From contig NZ_JAKGAO010000012.1 of NCBI RefSeq assembly GCF_021532315.1, positions 293,818 through 357,817 of the forward strand: 64,000 nucleotides of DNA, given 5' to 3'. How positions within the stretch are numbered: the first letter of the stretch is position 1; every line of letters starts with the position of its first letter. This DNA comes from Paenibacillus tarimensis (GTDB lineage: Bacteria > Bacillota > Bacilli > Paenibacillales > Paenibacillaceae). Position numbers and translations under genes: made by a program. Below are positions 9,142-17,151 of this stretch, one piece after another. Under the pieces are notes generated by a model, which was given only the letters and a program-made list of their open reading frames with translations, was not told where the DNA came from and made no database searches.

Positions 9142-9612
9142 TCAGCCTATAAGCTCTTGAGCTGTTATCTTGTGCCCGCCTCTAACGTTGCGCCATAGTA
9201 CCGATATGGATCTGAACGGACCGACCGGCAAGGCCCACCAGCCAAACAGCAATGTGATCAAACTGAACAGCATTCCCTGCAGTAGAGTGAAATGAACTTC
9301 TCTCACAAACAAGCGGCTCGTCCGCCGAGTACTGAATATCCCAAATGAGACCGCTGCATCAAATTGTACAAACTTCGTATGACGGTCAATCTCGATATGG
9401 TTATAAAAGGCCCGGTCCGATAATATTTGCAGCCGGTTCGCATCCAGCCACATTCGAAATTTCTCCTGCTCACGCCGGTCATGCCGCAGAACCAAGTAAA
9501 CCCCGAGCAAAATCATACCAATTACAAGCTGAAATACTAAATCTGCAGGACTCACGCCAAAAATGGCTGCACCAAAAAAACAGACAGCATAGACAAGTGT
9601 TAAAACCTCCAC
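9142..9612 (-). CDS. Small membrane protein, YcxB-like layout
   Basis: A 156-residue protein with two N-terminal membrane helices close together (about 2-22 and 25-43), a central soluble stretch rich in short beta strands (FYNHIEIDRHTKFVQFDAAVSFGIF) and a third helix near 108-130. The arrangement of helices and a PH-like strand region recalls YcxB-family proteins, but the match is by general layout only. The start is a GTG at 9612 with GGAGAGG 5 nt upstream. It is the first gene of the likely two-gene operon with the protein at 8341-9096. Function unknown. Confidence 0.55.
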   Translation of the reverse strand: MEVLTLVYAVCFFGAAIFGVSPADLVFQLVIGMILLGVYLVLRHDRREQEKFRMWLDANRLQILSDRAFYNHIEIDRHTKFVQFDAAVSFGIFSTRRTSRLFVREVHFTLLQGMLFSLITLLFGWWALPVGPFRSISVLWRNVRGGHKITAQELIG

Positions 9613-9800
9613 TGGGTCCTCTCCATTCCAATACGACTAGTTGACAATTTTTATATCGGATTGTAAGCAGAATTCCTGAAGACAAATCTTTAGATTGCAT
9701 AGTGTCTCATTACTTAAGACTCTTGTTCAACTTTTTAAATAGTGTCTAGCCGGGTATACGTAAGCTACAGGAACCCTAACGATGCAGAAAGGAGAACGGT
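9613..9800. other. Divergent intergenic region between the small membrane protein and the DUF421 gene
   Basis: A 188 bp AT-richer gap between divergent genes. It must hold both promoters, but I could not choose convincing -35/-10 pairs. The only clear element is the ribosome site AAAGGAGAA just before 9801. Confidence 0.4.
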
Positions 9801-10274
9801 ATGTTTTTTGACTCTTGGATGGATCTTCTGCGAATCCTTGTGATTGGCATACTTGCTTATGCTTATTTAGTCATTCTGGTCCGGGTTGCAGGCAAACGCA
9901 CCCTCTCAAAGATGAATGCCTTTGACCTCGTTGTAACGGTTGCGATCGGTTCCACGCTGGCAACGGTCGTGCTTAACAAGGACATTTCACTTACCGAAGG
10001 CATACTGGCGCTGACTCTGCTGGTCGCCCTGCAGTACCTGGTCGCCTGGTCTGCTGTACGAAGCGGCCGGTTTGAGGAAATGATTAAGTCGGAGCCGCAG
10101 CTCCTGTATTACAAAGGAGAGTTCAGGCGGGAAGCCATGCGCAGAGAACGAGTGGTGGAGAATGAAGTGATGCAGTATGTACGCACCCAGGGAATGATGG
10201 GGCTTGATCAAGTTGAGGCCGTCATCCTGGAGACAAATGGAAAAATGTCTGTCATTAAGAAGTCTGGCACCTAG
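9801..10274 (+). CDS. DUF421 (YetF-like) membrane protein
   Basis: A 157-residue protein of the DUF421/YetF family, common in Bacilli and often tied to spores or stress, with no settled biochemical role. Three membrane helices lie in the first 80 residues (about 8-28, 40-57 and 62-80), including the family signature RVAGKRTLSKMNAFDLVVTVAIGS split over two helices. The cytoplasmic YetF domain follows (EPQLLYYKGEFRREAMRRER...VEAVILETNGKMSVI). It is of the short type, lacking the longer tail of B. subtilis YetF. AAAGGAGAA precedes the ATG. It appears to be a single-gene unit ended by a hairpin. Confidence 0.85.
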   Translation: MFFDSWMDLLRILVIGILAYAYLVILVRVAGKRTLSKMNAFDLVVTVAIGSTLATVVLNKDISLTEGILALTLLVALQYLVAWSAVRSGRFEEMIKSEPQLLYYKGEFRREAMRRERVVENEVMQYVRTQGMMGLDQVEAVILETNGKMSVIKKSGT

Positions 10275-10283
10275 TCACAAAGA

Positions 10284-10324
10284 AGAGGACTGCCTCCGGA
10301 TATCCCCGGTTATGGCAGTCCTCT
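10284..10324. terminator. Terminator between convergent DUF421 and GH31 genes
   Basis: Eleven-base inverted repeat AGAGGACTGCC (10284-10294) / GGCAGTCCTCT (10314-10324), with an inner CCGGATATCCCCGG-type loop, followed by AATTTCTT on the plus strand. It lies between two converging stop codons, so it can end both transcripts. Confidence 0.8.
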
Positions 10325-10350
10325 AATTTCTTAGTACCTTTCATGCTTCA

Positions 10351-12666
10351 CTACAGCTGAATAGTCAGGTTTCCGGCATTTGGTGTCAGCTTCACGCCTT
10401 CAGCCGAATCAGCCTGCGTTGCGCCTTCCACTGATGTAATGCTTGAAATGCCGCGCAGCACAAGATGCCATGGCTTCGATGCGCCCTCAGCGGTAACTTC
10501 AATCGTGCTGCCTGTACGAACTGCACGGACTGTCAGCTCTTCCCTGCCGTCCATTGCGCAGACAACCGTCTTTGCTTCGGCGCCATCCTCAAGCTCAAAC
10601 AGATGAAGCGTTACATCATCGGCAAAATCATAATCCGGACGCTGATTATCCTTGCCGATTGCAATCAGGCTGTTCGGCCGCACAAGCAGCGGCATCGTCA
10701 TGTAGCCGTGCTGCTCCTGCACCCACCTGCCGCCTTCAATGACTTTACCGGTGATCAGATTCGTCCAGCGGCCAGCCGGCACGTAGTAATCAGCCAAGCC
10801 TTCCGTATTAAAGATCGGTGCCACGAGCAGCTGTTCACCCAGCATATACTGCCGGTCCAGATGGTGAGTTGTACGATCCTCAGGGAATTCCAGTACCATC
10901 GCACGCATCATCGGCAGGCCGCGCTTGCTCGCTTCAACCGCGTACGGGAACAGATGCGGCATCAGCGCACTCTTGAGCTCTGTAAAATAGCGGAGCACAT
11001 CGACAGATTCCTCGTCAAACAGCCATGGCACACGGTACGACTCATTGCCGTGAAGGCGGCTGTGTGAGGACATCAAGCCAAAGGCTACCCAGCGCTTGTA
11101 AATATCAGGCGGAGCCGTCGCCTCGAAGCCGCTTATGTCATGGCTCCAGAAGCCAAAGCCCGATAGGCCGAGCGACAGACCTCCGCGCAGCGTTTCTGCC
11201 ATGGAGTCATATGTCGCCGAGCAGTCGCCGCCCCAGTGAACCGGGAACTGCTGGCCGCCGGCCGTCGCGGAACGTGCGAACAGCATCGCCTCATTTTTGC
11301 CAAGCTTGTCTTCGAGCACCTCGAATACCGCCTTGTTGTACAGGAACGTATAGTAGTTATGCATCTTCTGCGGGTCAGAGCCGTCATAATAGACGACATC
11401 AGTCGGGATGCGCTCGCCGAAGTCTGTCTTGAAGCAGTCGACGCCCATATCAACCAGACGCTCCAGATGCGATTTGTACCAGCGAACAGCATCCGGATTC
11501 GTAAAGTCGACCAGCCCCATGCCGGCCTGCCATTTGTCCCACTGCCACACATCCCCGTTCGGCTTCTTCACAAGATAACCCTTCTCGGCGCCTTCCTTGA
11601 ACAGCGGTGATTTCTGGGCAATGTAAGAATTGATCCATACGCAGATCTTCAGGCCCCGGTCCTTCAGACGGCGCAGCATGCCTTCCGGGTCAGGGAACAT
11701 GTCCGGGTCCCACTCAAAATCGCACCATTGGTATTCCTTCATCCAGAAGCAGTCAAAATGGAATACATGCAGCGGGATATTACGCTCTGCCATGCCTTCA
11801 ATAAAGCTGTTGACTGTTGCTTCATCATAGTCGGTCGTGAACGAGGTGGTCAGCCATAGGCCAAACGACCATGCCGGCGGGAGTGCGGGCTTGCCTGTCA
11901 GCGCAGTGTAATTATCCAGTACGTCCTTCAGCGTGTCGCCGCCAATAATGAAGTATTCCAGGCTCTCTCCCGGAACGCTGAAGCCCACCTTGGATACCAC
12001 CTCGGAGCCAACCTCAAAGGATACGCGCTCGGGATGGTTGACGAATACGCCATAACCGGCACTAGACAGGTAGAACGGCACGTTCTTGTAAGCCTGCTCG
12101 CTGCTTGTACCGCCGTCTTCGTTCCAGATATCAACCACTTGTCCATTTTTAACGAAAGGAGTGAAGCGCTCCCCTAGACCATAAATTTGTTCGCCTACAC
12201 CAAGATCCAGCATCTCACGGAAATACGGCTGCCCCTTCTCATCCTTAAGGTAAGCTGCCCCTTTAATAGCGGTGCCTGTCAGCCGTTTCCCGCCATACAG
12301 GAAATCCAGTGCGAATCCGCCTTTGGTACGGATCTTGGCAGTCAGCGAGCCATTCTGGTACAGAACATGGCCGTCATTGTGAGCGATTTCAGCTTGAATT
12401 GAAGCATCCCGTGCCGTCTCAAATTCCGGTCCGACCTTGCGGGTGCCGGCATGATGCGTCCAGCGAACACGGATAACATCCTTAAGCGGCGAACTGAATT
12501 CGGCAGTAAGCATCGTACCGTTCAGGGTATCGCCTTTCTTCTCAACAAATTTGCACGCGGAATATACGGATAGATCGCTGCCGCTGACCTGCACATCACG
12601 AACATCGATCGGATAGGAAATGGTAACGCCTTCACGTATTTGCCAATAACCGTCGGTAAACTTCAT
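10351..12666 (-). CDS. Alpha-xylosidase, GH31 (YicI type)
   Basis: A 771-residue GH31 enzyme closely resembling E. coli YicI, which removes alpha-1,6-linked xylose from xyloglucan oligosaccharides such as isoprimeverose. The nucleophile is D415 in CFKTDFGERIP and the acid/base D481 in HWGGDCSATYDSM, one residue from the YicI numbering. Upstream are the N-terminal beta-sandwich and the GLGERFTPF motif. The C-terminal beta domains are complete. No signal peptide, so it is cytoplasmic and acts on imported oligomers. GAGGAGGG precedes the ATG. It is divergent from an AraC regulator (127 bp gap), which probably controls it. Confidence 0.93.
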   Translation of the reverse strand: MKFTDGYWQIREGVTISYPIDVRDVQVSGSDLSVYSACKFVEKKGDTLNGTMLTAEFSSPLKDVIRVRWTHHAGTRKVGPEFETARDASIQAEIAHNDGHVLYQNGSLTAKIRTKGGFALDFLYGGKRLTGTAIKGAAYLKDEKGQPYFREMLDLGVGEQIYGLGERFTPFVKNGQVVDIWNEDGGTSSEQAYKNVPFYLSSAGYGVFVNHPERVSFEVGSEVVSKVGFSVPGESLEYFIIGGDTLKDVLDNYTALTGKPALPPAWSFGLWLTTSFTTDYDEATVNSFIEGMAERNIPLHVFHFDCFWMKEYQWCDFEWDPDMFPDPEGMLRRLKDRGLKICVWINSYIAQKSPLFKEGAEKGYLVKKPNGDVWQWDKWQAGMGLVDFTNPDAVRWYKSHLERLVDMGVDCFKTDFGERIPTDVVYYDGSDPQKMHNYYTFLYNKAVFEVLEDKLGKNEAMLFARSATAGGQQFPVHWGGDCSATYDSMAETLRGGLSLGLSGFGFWSHDISGFEATAPPDIYKRWVAFGLMSSHSRLHGNESYRVPWLFDEESVDVLRYFTELKSALMPHLFPYAVEASKRGLPMMRAMVLEFPEDRTTHHLDRQYMLGEQLLVAPIFNTEGLADYYVPAGRWTNLITGKVIEGGRWVQEQHGYMTMPLLVRPNSLIAIGKDNQRPDYDFADDVTLHLFELEDGAEAKTVVCAMDGREELTVRAVRTGSTIEVTAEGASKPWHLVLRGISSITSVEGATQADSAEGVKLTPNAGNLTIQL

Positions 12667-12793
12667 TTGAGATCCCTCCTCGTCTATGTTTATAATGATA
12701 TTGACAAATAGTCTTCATTTCTCACTTGATTTTGCCTACTTATATCACGATTTTGACATATACCATGATTAATCACGAGGGGTGGGTAGGTCT

Positions 12794-13687
12794 ATGAACA
12801 AGGCAACGCTGAAGGAAAACCGTAAGCACGGCGATCCGGTCTATCCGGTAAGCATCTATGATAGGCATGTTACTTCGGACGAGCCGCTGCTGGACCTCCA
12901 TTGGCATGAGGAGCTTGAGCTGCTATTAGTAACAGAAGGACAGGCCGTCTTCCGTATTGATGTTCATGACTACGAGGTGAAAGCCGGTGAAGCCATCTTC
13001 GTCAATTCCGGTGAGCTTCATTCGGGTTCAGTGGCAGGCGGTACTGCCTGCTCATTCGAGGCGGTTGTCTTCCATCCGGAGCTTCTGGCGGGCGGTGCAA
13101 TCGACATCGTGCATAATCAATATATACAGCCGCTTATGAGGAAAAATTACACCGTCCCAATCCACATTACGGGACTGACCGAAGAGGGGCGCGATATACT
13201 CAGCATGCTCGTCAGCTTGTTTGCGATCAACCGGTCCAAGTCCCCGGTTTACGAGCTGACAACCAAGGGCCTGCTCTGCCTGATCCTCTCTAAGCTCCTG
13301 CTGCTTGGCGTTCCCGGTGAGGTAGGCAAGAAAGCACGAACAGGCAGCTACCGGATTGACCGGCTGAAGAAGGTTATTCAGTATATCGAGCAGCATTACC
13401 AGGAGCCTATCCAGCTGAAGGACCTGGCCCGCCAGCTATCCATGAGCGAGGCGTACTTTTGCCGGTTCTTCAAAAATATCACAACGAAGAGTCCCGTATC
13501 TTACATTAATGATTACCGCGTACAGCAGGCAGCACAGCTGCTTCGTCAAACCGACAAGAAGGTAATGGAAGTGGCACTTGATGTCGGCTTCAATAATCTC
13601 AGTTATTTTAATACACTATTCAAGCAGCGCTTCGGCTGCACACCAGTTACGTACCGCAGGCGAGAGCAGGATGCTGAGCCGTTATAA
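12794..13687 (+). CDS. AraC family transcriptional regulator
   Basis: A 297-residue regulator. The N-terminal cupin domain (about residues 15-140) has the typical HWHEELELLLVTEG start and a strand series ending in SGELHSGSV; the C-terminal AraC domain (about 190-295) has two helix-turn-helix units (LKDLARQLSMSEAYFCRFFK and VMEVALDVGFNNLSYFNTLFK). The ATG at 12794 is chosen because GAGGGGTGGG lies just upstream; a GTG at 12782 overlaps that site. It is divergent from the alpha-xylosidase and is its likely regulator, with a xyloglucan-derived sugar as the plausible effector (inference). Confidence 0.9.
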   Translation: MNKATLKENRKHGDPVYPVSIYDRHVTSDEPLLDLHWHEELELLLVTEGQAVFRIDVHDYEVKAGEAIFVNSGELHSGSVAGGTACSFEAVVFHPELLAGGAIDIVHNQYIQPLMRKNYTVPIHITGLTEEGRDILSMLVSLFAINRSKSPVYELTTKGLLCLILSKLLLLGVPGEVGKKARTGSYRIDRLKKVIQYIEQHYQEPIQLKDLARQLSMSEAYFCRFFKNITTKSPVSYINDYRVQQAAQLLRQTDKKVMEVALDVGFNNLSYFNTLFKQRFGCTPVTYRRREQDAEPL

Positions 13688-13696
13688 CAACAAAAA

Positions 13697-13753
13697 CGGC
13701 AGACTGTATCTGTATGCGGAGCAATCGCCCCTTAACCAGATATCAGACTGCCG
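13697..13753. terminator. Bidirectional terminator
   Basis: Long inverted repeat with arms CGGCAGACTGTATCTG (13697-13712) and CAGATATCAGACTGCCG (13737-13753), with A-run before and CTTCTTTT after. It lies between converging AraC and esterase genes. Confidence 0.8.
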
Positions 13754-13793
13754 CTTCTTTTAGCTGCACAGGTTATTAATCAAATAATTAATC

Positions 13794-14453
13794 TTACTGG
13801 GCGCGCTTCCATTCAAATCCAGCCGCATTCAGGAACGCACGGGCGAGCACCATATGTCCTGCCTGAGTCGGATGCACCCGGTCCCATGCTAAGGTAGCGG
13901 GGTAAAGCTCCTTCATAACCTCATTAAAAGCAGCTTGAGTGTCGACAAACAGCGCACCCTGCTCCTGTGCAATTCGCTTAACTACGGAGCCGTATTCATC
14001 CATCTTTTGCCTCATCTTGTCCTGTTCATTGGGCTCTAGGTAAAACGGGGTCATCAGAACCAGCTGCTTAACCCGCGGCTTAACGGCAGCGGTTAATTCC
14101 CGAAGTGTCGCTTCATATTCATCGATATAAACATGCCATTCCTTGATTAATGGTACATCAAACTGCCGCCAAACATCATTAATACCTATCATTACCGCCA
14201 GCCAGTCTGGCTCCTGATTGATGACATCCTCCTGCCATCTTGCCTTCAGGTCACGAACCGTATTGCCGCCGATTCCCTTGTTGACAACCCGGATGCCAAG
14301 CTCTGGATAGACGGCCTGCAGCAGTGCATCAATAAGGGACACATATCCTTTGCCCAGTGCACCAAACAGCCCCTCCCCTTCCGGCTTTGCCCGGTCGCAA
14401 TCTGTAATTGAGTCGCCTATGAATAACAGCTTCTGTCCCTGCTCCAGCTTCAT
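13794..14453 (-). CDS. Acetylxylan esterase, SGNH family, Axe2 type
   Basis: A 219-residue SGNH hydrolase very like Axe2 of Geobacillus stearothermophilus, which removes acetyl groups from xylo-oligosaccharides inside the cell. The catalytic residues fall at the same numbers as I recall for Axe2: S15 in FIGDSITD, D191 and H194 in AWDRVHP. The GNTVRDLKARW and GINDVWRQ blocks supply the oxyanion Gly and Asn. No signal peptide. The ATG at 14453 has GAGAGGAG upstream; a TTG six codons earlier overlaps that site and is rejected. It lies next to the alpha-xylosidase and its regulator, which fits xylan/xyloglucan use. Confidence 0.9.
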   Translation of the reverse strand: MKLEQGQKLLFIGDSITDCDRAKPEGEGLFGALGKGYVSLIDALLQAVYPELGIRVVNKGIGGNTVRDLKARWQEDVINQEPDWLAVMIGINDVWRQFDVPLIKEWHVYIDEYEATLRELTAAVKPRVKQLVLMTPFYLEPNEQDKMRQKMDEYGSVVKRIAQEQGALFVDTQAAFNEVMKELYPATLAWDRVHPTQAGHMVLARAFLNAAGFEWKRAQ

Positions 14454-14602
14454 ATGTATACTCCTCTCCAAGTGTTCGTTTGCTTTCCAATCATATTAAA
14501 CGCTTACATATCCGTAACTGCCAAGAGCTGTTCTATCTTACTTTACTTCATTGGAAGGGATGCCGTCCATATGCCTCTGAGCAATTTTGTGCTAAAGACA
14601 GC

Positions 14603-14648
14603 AAAAATCCTGGCCTTATGCAGCAGATAAGCTGCAAAGACCAGGATT
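14603..14648 (-). terminator. Rho-independent terminator of the lipase gene
   Basis: On the minus strand AATCCTGG (14641-14648) pairs with CCAGGATT (14606-14613), with inner GCAGC/GCTGC-like pairing, followed by TTTTTG. It begins 19 nt past the lipase stop codon. Confidence 0.8.
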
Positions 14649-14667
14649 AAGCAGTAAAGGAGTTTAA

Positions 14668-15273
14668 CTACTCCAGAAGGGCTGCTTTTACAAGACTATT
14701 TACATAAGAGCTGAAAATAAGACCGACATGCGAAACACCCGAAATTTGAATGTTATTCGCTCCGTACAGTCTGGAGAGCGAAGGTGAAACGATTGTGTCG
14801 CTTGTCGAGTATATCGAAGTGACATCAACTCCGGCAGGAGCATAGCTTGTTGTCAGACGGTTTGCCCCGCCAAGCGTGATCAGCTTGTCTACTTTGGCAG
14901 CTCCGCCACGGTTCAGTATGTAATACAGGCTGTTCGCTCCACCCATACTGTGGCCAATCAGATGAACTTCGCTATGACCAGTTCTTGCCAGGACATCATC
15001 CACAAAGTTCTCGATTGCTGCAGAATTCAACAGCTGGTTGCCCTGCTTGCTCGGAAGGTCAATCGCATACAATTCGTTGCTCGTCCAGCCCTGGCTAAGC
15101 AGATATCTCTTGATATAAGAGAAGTTGGTGTCCGAGCCGGACAAACCATGTACAAATACTACAGGTGTCCGGGCAGTCGCAGCGGAAGCCTCCGAAGGCT
15201 TATAACCAACCGCCACCGTTACCATCATGGTAATACTCAGGAACAATGCCGCAAACCACTTACTTCTTTTCAT
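14668..15273 (-). CDS. Secreted lipase, Bacillus LipA type (family I.4)
   Basis: A 201-residue small lipase of the minimal alpha/beta-hydrolase type. A signal peptide runs to about residue 31 (basic MKRSK, hydrophobic core, cleavage after ASA). The mature part holds VFVHGLSG (oxyanion hole), the nucleophile elbow GHSMGG with S109, acid D159 in STSDTIVSPS and H182 in GVSHVGL. Bacillus LipA/LipB enzymes usually have Ala in place of the first Gly of the elbow pentapeptide (AHSMG); here it is the ordinary GHSMG. The protein has no lid domain. A single-gene unit with its own terminator. Confidence 0.9.
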   Translation of the reverse strand: MKRSKWFAALFLSITMMVTVAVGYKPSEASAATARTPVVFVHGLSGSDTNFSYIKRYLLSQGWTSNELYAIDLPSKQGNQLLNSAAIENFVDDVLARTGHSEVHLIGHSMGGANSLYYILNRGGAAKVDKLITLGGANRLTTSYAPAGVDVTSIYSTSDTIVSPSLSRLYGANNIQISGVSHVGLIFSSYVNSLVKAALLE

Positions 15274-15409
15274 TAATTCATCCTCCCGATAATATAATTA
15301 GAAACCTAACTAATCATATCAAGCGATGACAAAAACAGTAGTAGCCGCAGCACTATTTTACAATATATGACTATGGACCCTGTAAACTATTAATAGAACT
15401 ATCCATCTG

Positions 15410-16162
15410 TTACCTGCAGTAGGACAAAACTTCCTTGTAAGACAGACTGCCGCCGAACAAATCTAATGCACTCCCGACCGTTATGTCCATTTTGCCTCCC
15501 GCCAACTCGCGGAACCGGGCTAAATCTTCAAGCGATCTCGCTCCCCCGGCATAAGTGGTTGGTATGGTTACCCATTCCGCCAGCTTGGTTACCAGTGGTT
15601 CCAGGATACCGGTGCGTTTGCCTTCTACATCAACTGCATGGACCAAAAACTCGTCGCAATACTGCTCCAGCATCCGGATGTTGTCCTGGTTCAGCTCAAA
15701 ATCACTGAAGGTACGCCACTGGTTGGTCACGACATACCAAGAACCGTCCTTCTGCTTGCAGCTTAAGTCAATCACCAGCTTTTCTCTGCCAATTTCCGAC
15801 ACGATCTGGTCCAGATGGTCCATACGAAGCTGTCCGTCCTGAAATACATACGACGTGACGATAACATGCGAAGCTCCGTGTTCAAGCCACCCTGCAGCGT
15901 TATCTGCTTTGATGCCGCCGCCAATCTGCAGACCTCCCGGATAAGCCTGCAGCGCTTCCTCGGCCGCTCCCTCATTGCCAGCGCCCAGCATAATGACATG
16001 ACCGCCGGTCAACCCATCCTGCTTGAACCGCTCCGCATAATAGGAAGGTGTATATTCGGATACGAAATTTTCCACCACCAGGTTGTGGTCCTCTTGCAGT
16101 GTTTCTCCTACGATCTGCTTGACTTTCCCTTGATGAAGATCAATGCATGGTCTAAATTTCAA
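15410..16162 (-). CDS. hisA: ProFAR isomerase (HisA), eukaryotic type
   Basis: A 250-residue TIM-barrel protein that matches the plant/fungal branch of phosphoribosylformimino-5-aminoimidazole carboxamide ribotide isomerase (HIS6 type) rather than the usual bacterial HisA. Signs: FRPCIDLHQGKVKQIVG at the N-terminus (catalytic Asp in CIDLH), LGAGNEGAAEEAL, LQIGGGI, VIDLSCKQKDGSWYVV, AVDVEGKRTGI (second acidic residue) and TYAGGARSLEDL. The reaction is step 4 of histidine synthesis. The start is a TTG at 16162 with AAAGG about 11 nt upstream; it lines up with the family's N-terminus. No other his gene is in the window, so it is a lone copy. Whether it is the cell's only HisA cannot be told here. 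Confidence 0.85.
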   Translation of the reverse strand: MKFRPCIDLHQGKVKQIVGETLQEDHNLVVENFVSEYTPSYYAERFKQDGLTGGHVIMLGAGNEGAAEEALQAYPGGLQIGGGIKADNAAGWLEHGASHVIVTSYVFQDGQLRMDHLDQIVSEIGREKLVIDLSCKQKDGSWYVVTNQWRTFSDFELNQDNIRMLEQYCDEFLVHAVDVEGKRTGILEPLVTKLAEWVTIPTTYAGGARSLEDLARFRELAGGKMDITVGSALDLFGGSLSYKEVLSYCR

Positions 16163-16241
16163 CTGGCTCTCAACCTTTCCTGTCGTATGCTGGCTTAATC
16201 TTATACTAGATTACTCCACACTGCTGCGGGTTGTCCATGAC

Positions 16242-16604
16242 CTAAGCCTGCTGCATATCAGCTGTGCTCCCGGCTGCTTCAGCCAGGAGCGGCTCATACA
16301 TCATTAAGGCATGATTCTCGGTTATGTATTCATCCTTAACCAGTTCCCCGTCCATGTTATAAACATGCCGCCAAATTTCGTTATGACGGGTATACGCCCC
16401 CCAAGGTTCAGCCTGTATTCTGTGTTCCCGCTCATATACCTTGTTGGTATAGACCGGCATCGCATCCGACTGCCAAGAGCCAATCAGCTCATCGCCTGCC
16501 ACTTGAACACTTAACTGATAATTGGTGTCTGTCGTATTGCAAATCTGATTATCCGGCAGCTGTCCGCAGCTGGTGAGCGAACAGATAATACTCGGCGATA
16601 TCAT
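16242..16604 (-). CDS. Uncharacterised protein overlapping the Nudix gene
   Basis: I do not recognise this frame of up to 120 residues. The frame overlaps the end of the Nudix gene by 56 bp from the ATG at 16604. The part past the overlap (from TDTNYQLSVQVAGDELIGSW to EYITENHALMMYEPLL) looks like real coding sequence with an alternating beta pattern. The true start may be closer to the Nudix stop (near 16560), where only rare start codons are available, so it could also be a frame broken off a longer gene. It is probably co-transcribed with the Nudix gene. Confidence 0.45.
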   Translation of the reverse strand: MISPSIICSLTSCGQLPDNQICNTTDTNYQLSVQVAGDELIGSWQSDAMPVYTNKVYEREHRIQAEPWGAYTRHNEIWRHVYNMDGELVKDEYITENHALMMYEPLLAEAAGSTADMQQA

Positions 16605-17097
16605 CCCTGCCGATCGAGCGAAAGCGCCGGACAGCCTCGTCTATACATACCGTCTCTACTGCGGCCACCTGTTCAGCGCCGGGCGGGTTCAGCGGATCGC
16701 AAACCATTCTGATCTCCCCGAAGCCAATCAGACGAATGCACACCGGGTGTGGAATATGCGGCCTGTAGGGCTCCGGGGCACTGGAATGATTTATAATCTG
16801 GGCCATCAGCCGGAAGGACACCAGCTCAGACCCCAGCTCTTCCATCACCTCCCGACGGAGGGCATCCATATAGTGCTCACCCGGTTCCAGCGTACCTCCT
16901 GCAAGCTCCCACCTGCCGTCAGCCAGCTGCATGACAGCATACTGATCCCCCACGACAGGAATGATGCTTATATTGCTTACCAGTGACTCATCTACCGCTT
17001 CCATTCCTTCAACCGGAATAAACCGGGCCTTAATCCATCCTTGGTCCATCGGCCCAGATAGCACTAGAAAATCCCCTAGCAGCTGCTTCATATCCAT
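16549..17097 (-). CDS. Nudix hydrolase
   Basis: A 182-residue protein with a complete Nudix box at residues 68-90 (G-x5-E-x7-REVMEEL-G), where the two acidic residues after RE bind the metal. Nudix enzymes split nucleoside diphosphates linked to other groups; the box gives no substrate. The N-terminal third (WIKARFIPVEG...ISIIPVVGDQYAVMQ) resembles the ADP-ribose pyrophosphatase-like group. ATG at 17097 with GGTGG 7 nt upstream. It overlaps the small uncharacterised frame downstream and lies 54 bp after the phosphoribosyltransferase-like gene. Confidence 0.85.
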   Translation of the reverse strand: MDMKQLLGDFLVLSGPMDQGWIKARFIPVEGMEAVDESLVSNISIIPVVGDQYAVMQLADGRWELAGGTLEPGEHYMDALRREVMEELGSELVSFRLMAQIINHSSAPEPYRPHIPHPVCIRLIGFGEIRMVCDPLNPPGAEQVAAVETVCIDEAVRRFRSIGRDDIAEYYLFAHQLRTAAG

Positions 17098-17151
17098 TCT
17101 CTGTCCACCTTCAATTCCTTTCCTCTCCTTGGTTAAACAGCCGTACGATTA

